A stretch of DNA of 64,000 bases from Dicaeum eximium (Eukaryota > Chordata > Aves > Passeriformes > Dicaeidae). Positions 25,396-38,500 of the stretch are shown piece by piece. Positions within the stretch are counted from its first letter, which is position 1; each line of letters starts with the position of its first letter. Both the position numbers and the translations under genes were made by a program. Location of the stretch: NCBI GenBank assembly GCA_013396995.1, contig VWZP01001590.1, forward strand, positions 372,001-436,000, given 5' to 3'. The notes under the pieces were generated by a model that was not told where the DNA came from, ran no database searches, and was given only the letters and a program-made list of their open reading frames with translations.

Positions 25396-25482
25396 GTGTT
25401 TTTTTGGATTTTGTTTTGTTTTGGCTTTTCCATTTCCTTTTGTTTTGTTGGGGTTTGGTTTTGTGTTTGTATGTTTTTTCTG
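25396..25482. repeat. T/G-rich low-complexity tract
   Basis: The sequence is almost only T and G, with units like TTTTGTTTTG and TTGGGGTTTGGTTTTG. Similar tracts occur at 46608-46680, 54085-54154 and 58835-58878. Confidence 0.85.
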
Positions 25483-28400
25483 AAATATTGCCCTGATGCT
25501 TTCCCTAAGGCAGGAGACCACTGACATGCCTCCACGTTTCTTTTTGACTGCTCTGAGAGTGAATTTCTCCTAATAACAAAGCAACTGATTTCTTATATTC
25601 TGCTCTATTTGCTGTTGTACAGAGTTTGTCAGAAATTAATACTGCAGAATGTCCCTGTGTGCTTTGCCATGTGGAAATGGACAGGGATAATTGTCTCCCA
25701 TCACTTACTGCTTAGTGGGGCTCTCCCTCAAGGCAGAGCAGGGCCTCTTGTACAGCTTGAAAATTACCCCTGTGCTGGGGCTGTACCCTACATCACAGTC
25801 CCAGATAATAAACGCTGCCCAACGGGAGATTGGTTCCCACCAGGTCTTCCCCTTAAGTCTGAAAATGTACTTACATGGTGCTTCTTGGAAGAAACATGTA
25901 AATGAGAGTAATGTAATATCCACGTTGATGTAATGCTGAATTCCAGACATGTAAGAACCACCTAAGGGCCTGTTACACTCAGTCTCTGGGGTATGCTCTG
26001 CTATTTGTTGTATGATCTTTTGGTCTCCCTAGGAACATTTGCCATTTTGCTGCTGGATCAAGTAAGGCCATTTGTGCCCTGCCATGCCAGAGTGGATAGC
26101 TGACACGGCCTGGTGCCTTATTGCCCATCTTGTAGAATGAATGGCCTTGTACCTGATTATCTCACACTTTTTCTGGAACAAGAAATTTTTCCATGCATCG
26201 AGTTCAGTTGAAGTGGGTTTTTTATGTTATATATATAGCTTGTGAAAAAACAGATATTTGAGTCTTATGAGTCATATGCACAAAATCATTCCCAGGACAC
26301 TGAGAGCTCTTGGGGTTCCTAGTCAAATGCAGGGTTTCATCTTGACTGTTTACAGCTCTCTAAATCCTCACCAACTCAAACATAAATTTGTAACAGTGCA
26401 GATACTCTTGCTTTCAGCCACTAGCAAACAAAGTTGCATCAGGCAACCATCCATTCTCCTCCCGTGTCTTTTAATTTAAGACTGTTAAATATGGATCACA
26501 GTCTCATTCTATAACTTTCAGAGTAGGTGTTTTATTTTAACACTGTTTTTCTCCAATTCCTTAATTGGGACTAATGGGAATTGCTTGTTGCATATGTACA
26601 TTTATTGCAAATGATTTAGACCCACACTTGCTAAGCTATAGCCTGCTGTCAGACATAGTCTCAGTTGTGACATTTCTAATGAAAATGATATTTAGGCTCC
26701 CTGCTACAGTGTGGTCATTTTGTTAATGTTTTGCACAAAAGCATAAGAAAACTACATATTTTTTTTTTTCTCTCCTAATAAAAAAAAAACCTTTGCTCAT
26801 GTTGCCTTTGAATCAAAGATGAGCTTGCTCACCTGAGCGGCTCTCTGTGTTTCTGGAAGAAGTCTTGCTAGATTCCCTCTGTATCTCTTTAAGTCCAAAA
26901 TTAGTCTGTTTCTCATGGTCTGGGCTCTAGCTGGTTAACTGTGTCATGAGAGAGTGGGTACAGTACATCAACTGCTTCTAACAGGATGATTTTTTTACAC
27001 TTGTTCTGCTAGTGCCTCACCTAAGCTTAGGGACATCACTGCTATTTCTACTTTTTAGATAAAACAACCTGCCTCATTTCTAAACTCATTTAAGAGATAT
27101 GCTTGCTCTTTGGACATGGATTTCTTTACCTTGCTTCTTCTGCAAGCTTCAGGAGGCAAGCTGGTAAAAATCAAATCTGGCTCCTCCGCACTCCTACAGG
27201 TCATGCCAGGGACATGAGCTCTCTAGCTCTTAGGTAGAGGTTCAAGCCAGAGGGCCTGAAGATCCACTGCCAAGGATGTAGTGAGGGAGGATTAGAAAGA
27301 TGACTGACTTCAGATTAAAGTCGTTAGGTTCTGTTCTCTGTATGTTCAAGACAAATATTCTGTACAAAATTATCATTTGAACACCCATCAGCTATCATCT
27401 CATGTGGCTGCAGGTCACAACCATGTGACCTCATTTGTTGTCTCTTGTTTTCCTGTGGAAGATATCATCCTTGCAATCCACTCAAAGCATCATCTCAGCA
27501 GCTGCATTCTCTTCTCATATAGCTATAGGTGGTGGCTTTCTGTAGCAAAAACTGCTGTGCTTAAGCAAACCATCATCTCTGACCACTGTCTCTGTTCTCT
27601 ATTCCTTAAAGATATTCAAAAAGAAAATGTTTCACTCAGGAATCAAAGGCCCAAATTTAGGAGCATAAATCTTGAGATGCCGGGTTCATGCCAGTCTTTT
27701 TATGCAGGGCTACCGTTTAACAGGTTTTGTATATTAACATTTAGTCTTGGTTGGGGTTTTTTGTTTGTTTTTAATCTTGGCAAAATCTTTGTTTTGCTGC
27801 CTTGGGGAATATGACAGCAATGCTTCTTTTAGATACACACCTTAACTGGATGGTTTTGACCTGTGGGAGGCAATGAGCAGAAATAACCCTGCAATGAATC
27901 TTTAGGCTGTAGTAAAAATCATCATAGGAAAATGTTTCTCCCATCTGGAGGTTTCCCTATTATGTCATAGGGGTGACAGACTGTCTGGAAGAGGGAAGGC
28001 TGTTGAAAGGCTGGGATATAACCTGCTTCACTCTATTTATATAAGACATCATAGTTAGCTGCATCTAATCTTTGTTGCTTCCATTCTAAATTGCACCGTG
28101 CTTTATCCCATTCAGAAAGTCTGCTTTTGCTCAAATGTAGTGTGCCAACATCTTATTTCAAGGGCAATTTTGCAGAAGTTGGGACTGCTGTGTGTCAGCC
28201 TGATTGAATATATTCCTTTTTCCTTTTAATCATCCAAAAATTCAGAACGTCTCAATAACACTGAGGTCATGGGATCTGTTTCTATCCTTTTATATGCCAT
28301 TGCTGTAACAGAGGCAAGTTTTGGTTCCTCCTTCAAAACCAGTATGGCTTTAAATTGTGACTTTTCTCCATTTTAATGTAGCCACTATGCCATTTTTCAG

Positions 28401-29524
28401 ATCTGACTCCTCTGTGGATACAGCCATATCTGGTTTTCATAATTAATTTTATTAACCACTTCTTCCTAGATGATGCTTGGAGAGATTGAACTGTGTATTC
28501 GTCTTGTCTACTGAGCTGCATAAATTAAGATGTTCAAGTTGTGTAAACCCACTGAAGTTTGCACAGCTATTGGAAAGCACAATATGAGATGCCTTGGCAC
28601 AATTTAAGAGTAGTACAGCTGCAGTATAACTGTTGTGATACTTGAGCAGAACTACAAGCTATCATAAGTTAGGTTTATTTTCACGTTTCAGAGTGTTTAT
28701 AGGCATTATAATCTAAAAAAGGAAAGACATAGAGTTAATGGTTGACGTGGATATGACAAAAAGAAATAGAACTTTGCAGTGCTACATTAACAGAGTTCAA
28801 GTGGACTTGGCAATCACATTTCATATGGAAAATTGTATTTCAGGCTTTGATCTACTCTATAAAGCAAGAATAGGAAAATAAGACTTTCACATGATGTTAC
28901 AGGATCCTTAGCAGGAGAGGCAGCTGAGGCAGTGCAGTATGGCTTGCCTGCTGCTTTAGTCTTTGTTTAAATTGCCTGCCTGTGCTTGCTGTTAACATTC
29001 CGAGTAGCTATATACTGAACTCTAAAGATACTTGCTCCTTCTGTATTTGACAACTGAGAGATCCTTGGCATATCTGCTGATGCACTTTATCTGTGCTTTT
29101 ATTACTATGTGTTTATCTCTTTTTGTTCTGTTTGAGACTGGATTACTTCATCCAGATCCATCATAAATAGATAGCATTATTGCAACCACAATCATCTAGG
29201 GCATAAGAGGAAAAAGCCTTACCTCCTTGTATAAATGAAGCTTTCTTATACAATTGTTTAGTGGCTTGATTTTCTCCCATCAGATTTTTTGTTATTGTGA
29301 CAGCTGAAATAGTTTGATATTGTATTTTTCTGAATAATGTATTTCTGCTTATTTTAAGAGGGTGTTTTCTTGCACATAAATGAAATCCCATCACAGCAGC
29401 TGTAGTTTTTAAAATGCTAGCTACATAGCAACATGCTCAATGTTTAATTAGCTTTGCCATGTTATTAACATCTCTTTAATATTCACTCAGAAATACTTGG
29501 CTGTTAAAATGCAGAAAAGCTAAT

Positions 29525-29562
29525 GGATACATATAGCTTATTTATATAAGCTATATGTATCC
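29525..29562. other. Perfect 17-bp inverted repeat (AT-rich hairpin)
   Basis: GGATACATATAGCTTAT (29525-29541) and ATAAGCTATATGTATCC (29546-29562) are exact reverse complements separated by TTAT. A 14-bp palindrome AGCATATATATGCT follows at 29578-29591. This could be a cruciform-prone site, a remnant of a small inverted-repeat transposon, or a hairpin transcript. The arms are short for a microRNA precursor, and no flanking stem extends them. Confidence 0.85.
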
Positions 29563-32500
29563 ACTATAGCATTTATAAGCATATATATGCTATATAAGCA
29601 TAAATTAGGATCAACATGAAAAATACAAATGGAAAATGTAGGCTAAATGCCCAGACAATCATTTTGACAGCCAGCTTTGCCAAACTGTGGAATCAAGCCT
29701 CCTTGCAAGCAGCCTTGAACATCAGAAGGTACCCTGTGGCATGCAAGGGACAAGAGATGTGTTTTTGCCAAACTCTGGGCTGAATGAGCTGACATTATTT
29801 GATTGCTACTCTAGTGGCCTCTCAGCTGAAGGCAGTGCTCAGGTGCTTGCCTGGTGAAAGGGTCGAGACTTGCAGCTTCAGGTGAGAGGGTGATTTATGC
29901 TTTGTCTGACAGCCTCTGTCTTCTGAGTTCAGCGTTGAGAAGAAGATCTGACAAGGGACAAACAGCAGACGCTGTGGGTAGAGAGTGGCAAGTTATCTGT
30001 GCAAGAGAACAGAAGGGGAAGAAGTGACCCTGGGAGGTTCTGCTGCTGTCCCAGATATGCTACAGAACACACCACACTACTTGGTGTGGGCATACCAGAA
30101 CTCACGCCAGGTGCTTTGCCTTGGGTGTACTTGTGTCCTCTGGATATCTGGACAAAGCGCTGCTCAGAAATAAAACCTTACGCCAAAGTACTTTTCTTGA
30201 GCAGGAGGACTCCTGGCTTCTTCTCATTATAGGACAGAGCTTTTGCAAGATCTGAGCTCTCATTCATATCAGAAGTGATGGTTTGTAATGAGATTTACTG
30301 ACTTACAGCTGTGACTTTTCCACCTGAGGATTTTTCCCTGGAATATATGAACTACTTTGAAATGAACCATAGAGGGCAACTAAAAAAAAAAAAAGGTCTT
30401 TTTTCTTTTTTTTCTTTTTGTAGGGGTATGGGATAAAAGCTCCCACCCTTCCCTACTACTACTTTTTCGGCTGTCAGCATTACCATGCCAAGAATGCCAT
30501 GGAGCATATTTTTCCTGGCTCCTTTGAGGATTTATTCTGCTGCATCACTCACTGATAGGAACAGTTCTCAGTTGTTTATTTGGTGGTTCCTTACTGTAAA
30601 ATCTTTTAGATATTTTGAAATCCTTTCTCATGTCTTCTTCTGAGTGTCCCAGCAGTGAATCTTCACAAGAAATTTTGCCTTACCAATCTCATGTTCAATT
30701 TGAGTTTGACAAAGCTCTTGTCACTCAGTGAGTAACTGTTGTTTGCAATGTGCCTTCATCTCATTTGCTTTCCTTGGATCAATTAGGGAACAAAAGAAAG
30801 GAGACCAACTAATGCTACAAGTGCATAAATTACATGAGTGGTACTTAAATATGGCTGTAAATAGACATTTCTGGAGAATCAATGGAGAGAAACACTTCCC
30901 CCAAAGCTTGTTGTACAGTGCATTAAGAATAAATAGCACTCCCTATAAGCAGTGAAGTGGGAGAAAGAAATGGTTGGACTTTACACCACAACTCCTAACT
31001 CACTGAGAGAGAAAACCTGTCTGATGTTTCAGACACAGTCAATATTCCTGCTTCAGCTCTTTGTGGTATACTTCTTAATGTCATCATCTCCTCTCCCACA
31101 GAGTGCTTGAAACTGGAGGCAGGGAGTGAAATGGAAATAGTGATCCTTCTTTCCTAGCATTTTAAAGACATGAGGACATGTTGAGACATTCACATTTTTT
31201 CCTCCTTCTGCTATTCTTCTCATATTCTTTCTCCCCTTCCTCTTTTTCCCTCTAAAAGAGACTTCAGGGGAAGAAGGATGGGAAAAGTCACGAGCTTTCT
31301 TTCCAAAACTAAAATTAAAGGACGTAGGAACCATAAAAAGAGCTCCCTTTGTTTCTCACTGCATAAATAGCCAAAACATGCTGGCAGTCAGTCAGAGTGG
31401 TGGGTAAGGTACTTGCAGGCAGATGACTGTAAAGCTATCAGATTTATAGGGCAGCTTGACGTAAATGTAAATTATGCACCATTCATATTGGGCGGGCGCT
31501 AATTGAATCCATACATCTATTTAAATTGCATTCCAAGAAGAAAACTTCTTCCAGTTGGATGCTGGCAGGGTGACAAGTTCGTTGCCTAATTTTGTAACTT
31601 TGGCTTTGTCCATATTTACAGCTGCCTAACTCTAACAGAAGATAGGATGTCAGTGTTGGGTCCTTACCTCTTACTCAGCTGCTGTGATTCATGTGAGGCA
31701 CATTACAATATGTTGAGGAGTTGTGTTATTGAACAAAAGGTTCAAAGATCCTCTTTTGAGCAGAAGATGAAGGTTTGGTCAGCAAAGTGCAAGGCTACTT
31801 GGTGTCCATTTAGAGAAAAAAGAACAATTAATAATAGAATTATGTGGCTTTACTTGTGTAACCTTGGAATGTGTCTGACAATTGCATGCCATAATTTGTT
31901 TCCTTCATTCTGAAGGCAAAACCCTGCAAGCATTCCCACGCTGCTGTCTGACCAGGAGTAACTGTGGCAGCTGAAAGGCAGAGGTACAAACTGTTATCCT
32001 TGCAGGCTCAAGCTGTACTAAAGCCAAGGCTTGCTGCCATCTCACTGATATATTAAATGCCAAGCAGCTGAGACGAAGAAACTGTTACCTCATCCATCTT
32101 CATTGACTGAATGCCCTTATTTCCCTTACATCTTGTTTATTCATGAGTATTTAGAGACATTCCTCAGTGTGAGCTGTGTAGCTGCCATTTTGTCTCCTTG
32201 GAGTTTATCTCCTTGTTCACTTACGTCATAAAAAATGCTGTTTTTGCATTTAAGGCAATGCTGTTTGTGACTTAGTTCATGGCAGCCTGTTTTAGGGAAA
32301 AGTATAGAGACCATAATTAGAGGAACAAGTGCAAAATGGTAGGTGTGCAATAGGCAAGGGGGAGAAGCATGGCAAGAAATTGAAACGTACTCAAGGAATC
32401 CATTGGGCAGGGAAAAGAGCAAATTTTTCTGGCAAGGAGGGCAGGGGAATAAAGCCAAACCCAACTTCCAAAAATAGGAGGATAGAGATGATGGGGAAAA

Positions 32501-35500
32501 TAATGAATTCCTTTATTTGTGTGTAATATATTTGTAGGGCAGTTTCATTCTTGGGTGGCGAGACATGGCTGATTACCAGTTAGAGAGAATAAAAGGGGAA
32601 ATAGGTTGTCATTGCTTAAAGTTGAGGAATAAAGGAATTGGTTCCCTTTCTGCTCATCCCTGTGATAATACTGAAGTTTCTCTGGTTTTCCTTTCCTGCT
32701 AGTTCCTCAACAGGAATCAGAGTGGCCCCAGCTGATGAAGCATGGAGAGGACAAATAAGCTTTGTTTTGCTTCAAAGCAAAGGGGTGGGGTGATTCCTTC
32801 TAGGATTGTTACCAAATCTTACAATTCACAAGTCTGAACTCACTATCTTGCATCTAAGATTCATTGAATTCTTATTTTCAGCTATTTCGGAAAACCTACA
32901 GAGTAGTATACGTAGCACACACGATTTCCAGCTTAGTGGAGTCCTAAGGGTTCGGTACTGGAAAATTATAGTAGTGTAGAGTTGTCAGGCAGTTGTATTT
33001 GGCCCCCTTTTCTGATACAAGATGTGAGATAGGTTGGCCTTCTGGCTGAGGTAAAGGTCAAGAGTTTCAAAAGTAACCTCAAACTATGCAGTGAGGCAAG
33101 GGAACACGTGCACACCAGTAGCACAGAGAGGAGCAGATGATACCTGCAGGTTTAAATGCTTTGTGCCAGAGCTGGAAATGCAAGTGCTGGTGCATCACAT
33201 AAAATTAGGTTCCAGTAAAGAAAGTAGAACAGAGCTCTTGGGTAATGTGGAGCATCAAGGATGCAAAAATCAGTTGAAATGCCTCCAGTTCTCACTGCCC
33301 CATGAAAACTGACAGATCCTTCACAGTGTGGGTATAGGCTGGGCTGTTAACCGTGAGGACACCTTTCTTCATTGTCTTTATTGCTGTCACTTTTTACACT
33401 TGCCCACAGGATTTTGAGTAGCAGGATTTGTCAAAGAGGTGTAAGAGATGGCCTCAAGCTTTGGCTGGCTGAACATCACCTTGGTCTGTGTGTTGGCACT
33501 TGAGAGGAGTGAGTGGAGGGTTGGAGCAGGTCAGGCTGTGGCCTCTGTCCAACCTCAGTTGTGTGGGCTGCTGTGAGAATTACTGCCTGCAGTTGTGGAG
33601 GAGGTTTTTAGGACAACTGTGCTGCCAATCCCTGTGCCTGCATGTACATTCCAGGCTGTGCCCCAGGGAGGGAATTTGGTCTTACTGAATGTGCCCAGCC
33701 ATGTATAGGAGCTGACCTTCCAACCACCCACTTGGTGTGACAGATCTCTCTGCTTGTATACGTCAAGCCCCACCAAAGCAGCACAAAGCAGAAAGTCTTA
33801 ACTTACTTGCAGGTTCTTTCCCACAACATTTTAGCATGTAATGTGTTATAACAATGCTGTCACATTGAACAGTATCGTGGTATTTTTGTGTTCCTTTCCT
33901 GAATTAACTGGCTGGGCTAGATTCTCATCGTGGTTACAAGAAGCTGTTCTAGATTTAGGTGGTGTATATTGAAAGTGAAATCCAGCTGAGAGACAGCATA
34001 AATATTATGCTTAACTGAAAAGCATGTGCTTAACTGTACCCATAACAAAGCCACAACTTGCCAGCTCTGGAGTCATGATATATTGGGCTGATTAGTGCCA
34101 GGAAAAGAGCATGGGGTTTCTTGTTGTTTTTTATTACCAAAAATGTAAAAGCAAAACTTGCCATGAAAATAAGAACCACTGTTATTTTGGTGTAGATAAA
34201 AACAATGCCAAATCAACATCAGCAAGTAGGAAAAAGAAAAAAGAGAAATGCATATTCAGAAAACAGTTTAATAGAAATGAAAGTTAATGTAACTGATAAA
34301 AAGTGTGACTCATCTGTACTTTTCCTACCCCAACTGCCGATTGGTGTTCCAAAAATCTTTCCCAGAATTAGTATGTAGAGAGTGTTTGTAAGTTGAAGTC
34401 TGTTCATAAGTTTAAAACTCAAGAGCAGGCAGCTAGTGCACAGAGGGTTTTATTCTTTCATCCTACTCTTGTGTAGGCCATTAAAAGGATGCCACTCAGA
34501 CCAAATAGTCTATGAATGGTGCATGAAGGTTTCTGGCCTGTAAAGAGAATGAAGCCATTCTCTCTTTCCAATGGCATTGGGTTCACTGGTGTGTATGGGG
34601 TCAGTGGCTGTGCAGGGTGCTTGAGAACTCATTGTGCCATACAGCCCTGCCCACCACCAGAATAAGCCACAAATCCTTCCAGGCTGGGGAGGATTGGGCA
34701 TTGGTGGGCTACAATGTGCTCAGCAGCATTTCCATCTTCTTCCCACTGCTGGGAAGTTGCTGTATTTGTGGTTCTGTAAAGCCACTGGTAGTGATGCATT
34801 GATTGTTCAAAGCTGTCTTTTGTTTTCCTGGTCCTTCCGTCTCCTAAGACAAAGAGCTATTGTGAGTCTGCTCCCTCAGCTCCTCATAATTGCAGGTCAC
34901 TCTATAACAACCTTTTCATGGTTTGTATCAAAAACATTGTTGGAATTGTTAGAATGTTGGGGGTTTTTTGTATTATTTAGCATAATTTAGCAGTTCAGTT
35001 CATCAAAACTACTGCTTAAGCCCTTGGCTAGTGGATGTTCTTCATTCTTATATGAAGTAGACAAACCAAAAGATCACTTTTTAAGAACAAAACTATTTTC
35101 AATTGGTGAAGCTTCTAGTTTTTCCCCTTTCTAGAAGGAGCAAAAGCAATACATCAGCATAATGGAATGAAAACGGCACAATTGGTTCCCTTTGGGAGCA
35201 GTGATAGGCAGAGATGAAACTTGGGTCTGGCAAAAATCTTTCATTTGTGTTGTCATCTCATGGTCTCCTAATACTACATTACTTTGTTTGTTCATTAAAC
35301 ATTGGCATTCCTATAAAGACAAACATTTGTTACATTAAATTATTTAATTTTGTGTGCATTTTAAGTGCTGGTTTGTTTCTTTCAGTGCAAACAAGAAGAA
35401 AACGTTTCTTCTTTTATTCTTTTCTTCTTTGATGTGTGCTCTTTACTGTCTCAGTAATCCCCTCCAAAATCTTTAGTATAATGGATTAGGCATACTCATG

Positions 35501-38500
35501 CCATCTGGCTGTGATCAGATCAGGATTTGTGATCTGTGAATATCTGGAGGGGTAAAATCAGTAAAAGCAAAAGCTTTGAACAGACTTCATTGGCTTTAGT
35601 TTCTTAACTTCCTTGGTTAAGAAGTTATGTGGCTTAAAAGAGTGAAACATTATGAAAACAGCCAAAATAAATAAATCAGTCTAACTGAGGTAAGACTTGG
35701 TAGGTAATGCAACCACGCTGCAGGTGTATTATATCTGAACCTCATGAATATTTTATATAATCCTTTGTAGAATAACTGCATACTCTTAAAAGAAGCAAAC
35801 CAACAAATCAATGCTCATGAATCATTTATATAAAATAGATAACACAGAATGGGGAAGGGACTGGCTTAACAATCTCATGTGCAGAACACAGCAGGCCAAC
35901 TATAGATTTATTGAAAAGTGACTTTCTCTGCTGGGGTAGAATGCTACTTCTACCATAAACAAGATTCAACCAGTGCTCAGCAAGCACCAAAAAGGAAACA
36001 AAGCCAAAGGGGCTCCACCATATGTCACCTCTAAAGGGCTTTTTCTCACATGTTCTCACTCTTCTCTCTGCAGTAAAAGGGGATTTTCCCCCTTCTTAAA
36101 TCTGTAATCTGATAGGCACTACCACCATTACAAATGGGCTTGGCTTGACCAGTGGTGGGTTCACCTTGCAGTCAGCTGCCCTGGAATCCATCAGGCATAG
36201 GGAAAGCTGCTGGCAGCTTCTCACAGAAGCCACCCCTGTAGCCCCTCCTGCTACCAAAACCTTTCTGCACACAAACTCAATGCACTAGGTAGCCAGAACC
36301 TTCCCTTTGAATGTCAGAGTTGCTCTGGGAAGGAAAAGCAAGCTCAAACCCAAGTAAACAAACAAAAGTGCCATAATCCTGGCTTGTTTCCTTGGGAGCT
36401 GTCAAAGGCCTGTGCTCCTGCCCAAGGAAGAGCAATAGGGCATCTGAGGTACAACTCACAGTTATGGGCCAACAACTTTCTCCTTCTCTCCTTAGGCCAA
36501 TTTCAAAGGTTCCCAGCTCTTTGGTTCTGCATCCCACTTGTGCCCACTTTTTCTTTCATTCTTCCTGTGCTAGGAACAGTTCAACTTCCAGTTCAAATTC
36601 CTTATTCCAGGAGACAAAATCCAGTTTTGCCTATCTTGCTGAGAAGTCCTGAGATTTCCCTGTTTATAGTCATGATTCTATGAGGATAGAGTATTTTCTG
36701 AACATTGCTGGTTTTCTCTGTGGGTTCTCTGTGCTTCTGATTCTAATTTGACCACAAAAGCTCTATGTTGCCTTGTAGCTGAAGTTAAACCTGGGCTTTG
36801 CCCCTGAATATCTTCATGGGCTTTGCTAATCACCTCTAAACACTTTTTCTCATAGGGGTTCCTCTGAAGCTGTTTCTTGGGTATAAATGGCCAAGTGCAG
36901 AAGACCTTGTAATTGGAAAGGAAGTGAACAGAATCCGACTTTGTGGAGTCTTTCTATAAAAGAAAAGAATAGAGTTTTGAAACTGCAAGTTAAAAGAGTA
37001 ATTATTTGAAATCTTACTCCTGGGGAGAAAAAGTAGTAAACACTGTTACATAAATGAGGGTAGGAATATAAGCAGCAACTGCACTCTTACAGCCTGGAGT
37101 TTGTTTTTAAGTTCTTGCGTTTTTATTGAGGCAATGCTGTTCAAACTTTTAGTGCTGCCTGTCCAGGGAAGCGTAACCCAATAACATCTGGTCCTTTGCT
37201 GCATACAGTCAGTGATCACTTTGTATGTGTTATTTCTTTAAATAAATATTCAACTGCAGAGCATGGGTTGTGTAAAAACAAACCAAAAATAATGGAGGCC
37301 TTTCCCATAATCACACTTGTGTCACAACTGACTTCATCTATCTAGCCTGTGATAACAGAGCATCTACTGCATTTGAATTGCAATCTCAGTTCATGTTGCT
37401 GGTAAGTTTTTTTCTAGATTGCAGGGGGGAAAAGTAATTTTCTGGGAAAGTGAGATGCTCTTATAGGAAAACAGGTAGGAACCCTGAAACTGTGTCATGA
37501 GCAGGGGAGTGTAACCAAGGCATTTGCTGTGGGTTTTTCTTCCTCTAGCTTGCTCTGGAGCAGAGCACAGGGCTTGTGCTCAAAGACAGCACTGTCACTG
37601 CTTTGCTTTAACTTTCTTTGTCCTGTTTTTCTTTCTTCCTTTTCTCTCTCATTTACCTGGAATGGAGCTCCTTTCACCCAAGGACAGTGTTGATGCAAAA
37701 TCTAGCCCACAGGTCTCAGAATTTACAAGTGTCTCTAAAGGCTGACTGTAATGATAATTTTCATTATCTAAATAATTGCATTTCCTTTAAATTTTTCTCT
37801 CTGTCATTTGCAAAGACCCTGAAGAACCTTGTTCAGATCAGCATGCCCATAAGTTTAACTCAGAAAGTTTTTTAAAGTGTAGAAGCATTAATGTGTTCAG
37901 TGATTCTGCAAAGCCTGTGCAAGGCATAGTATATTCTACTTGTGTCACTTCTCAATCTTATCAGACCTGTATTGATCTTAAAACCTATAGTTCATGGCAT
38001 GAAGACTTATTTTCTACCAAATGAAGCACATTTCAAAAAATACTTAAAAGATCCTCAATCTATTTGGAACTGAGTTGTTTGGAACTCTGAAAATAGAAGT
38101 TCACTATTGGCATCCAACTGGAACATTCAGTCATGCTCCACATTGACTTCCCATCCAGAAAAACATTAGTGAAAGCTCCAGTGAACATAAATTTAAATGA
38201 AGGTTCTATTTGCCTGGATTGGAAGCAAATAATATTGTTCTGGTTCATATTAAAAGAATTCTTCTGTTGATGCTCATGCAACATATTTTGTGGTAAGCTG
38301 GAAATATGAACTATCACCAAAGGCTGCAGGGTGGACTAAGGAAAAAAAAAGAAACAGCTAAATAGAAAAAGGTTGTGCCACTGAAAACCAGTAAGTTTGG
38401 TATGTTTGTTAACATCTGGATGCTGTTTGTGAAGAGATGGAATGATGGCTGATGGGAGCTTGGAAGGAAAAAAACCCTAGAAGGGTATTGAATTTCCTAT

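Noticed and set aside
27377..27814. 145-codon plus-strand open frame
   Set aside because: The length is within chance for a 64-kb AT-leaning window, and no motif, signal or splice context supports it.
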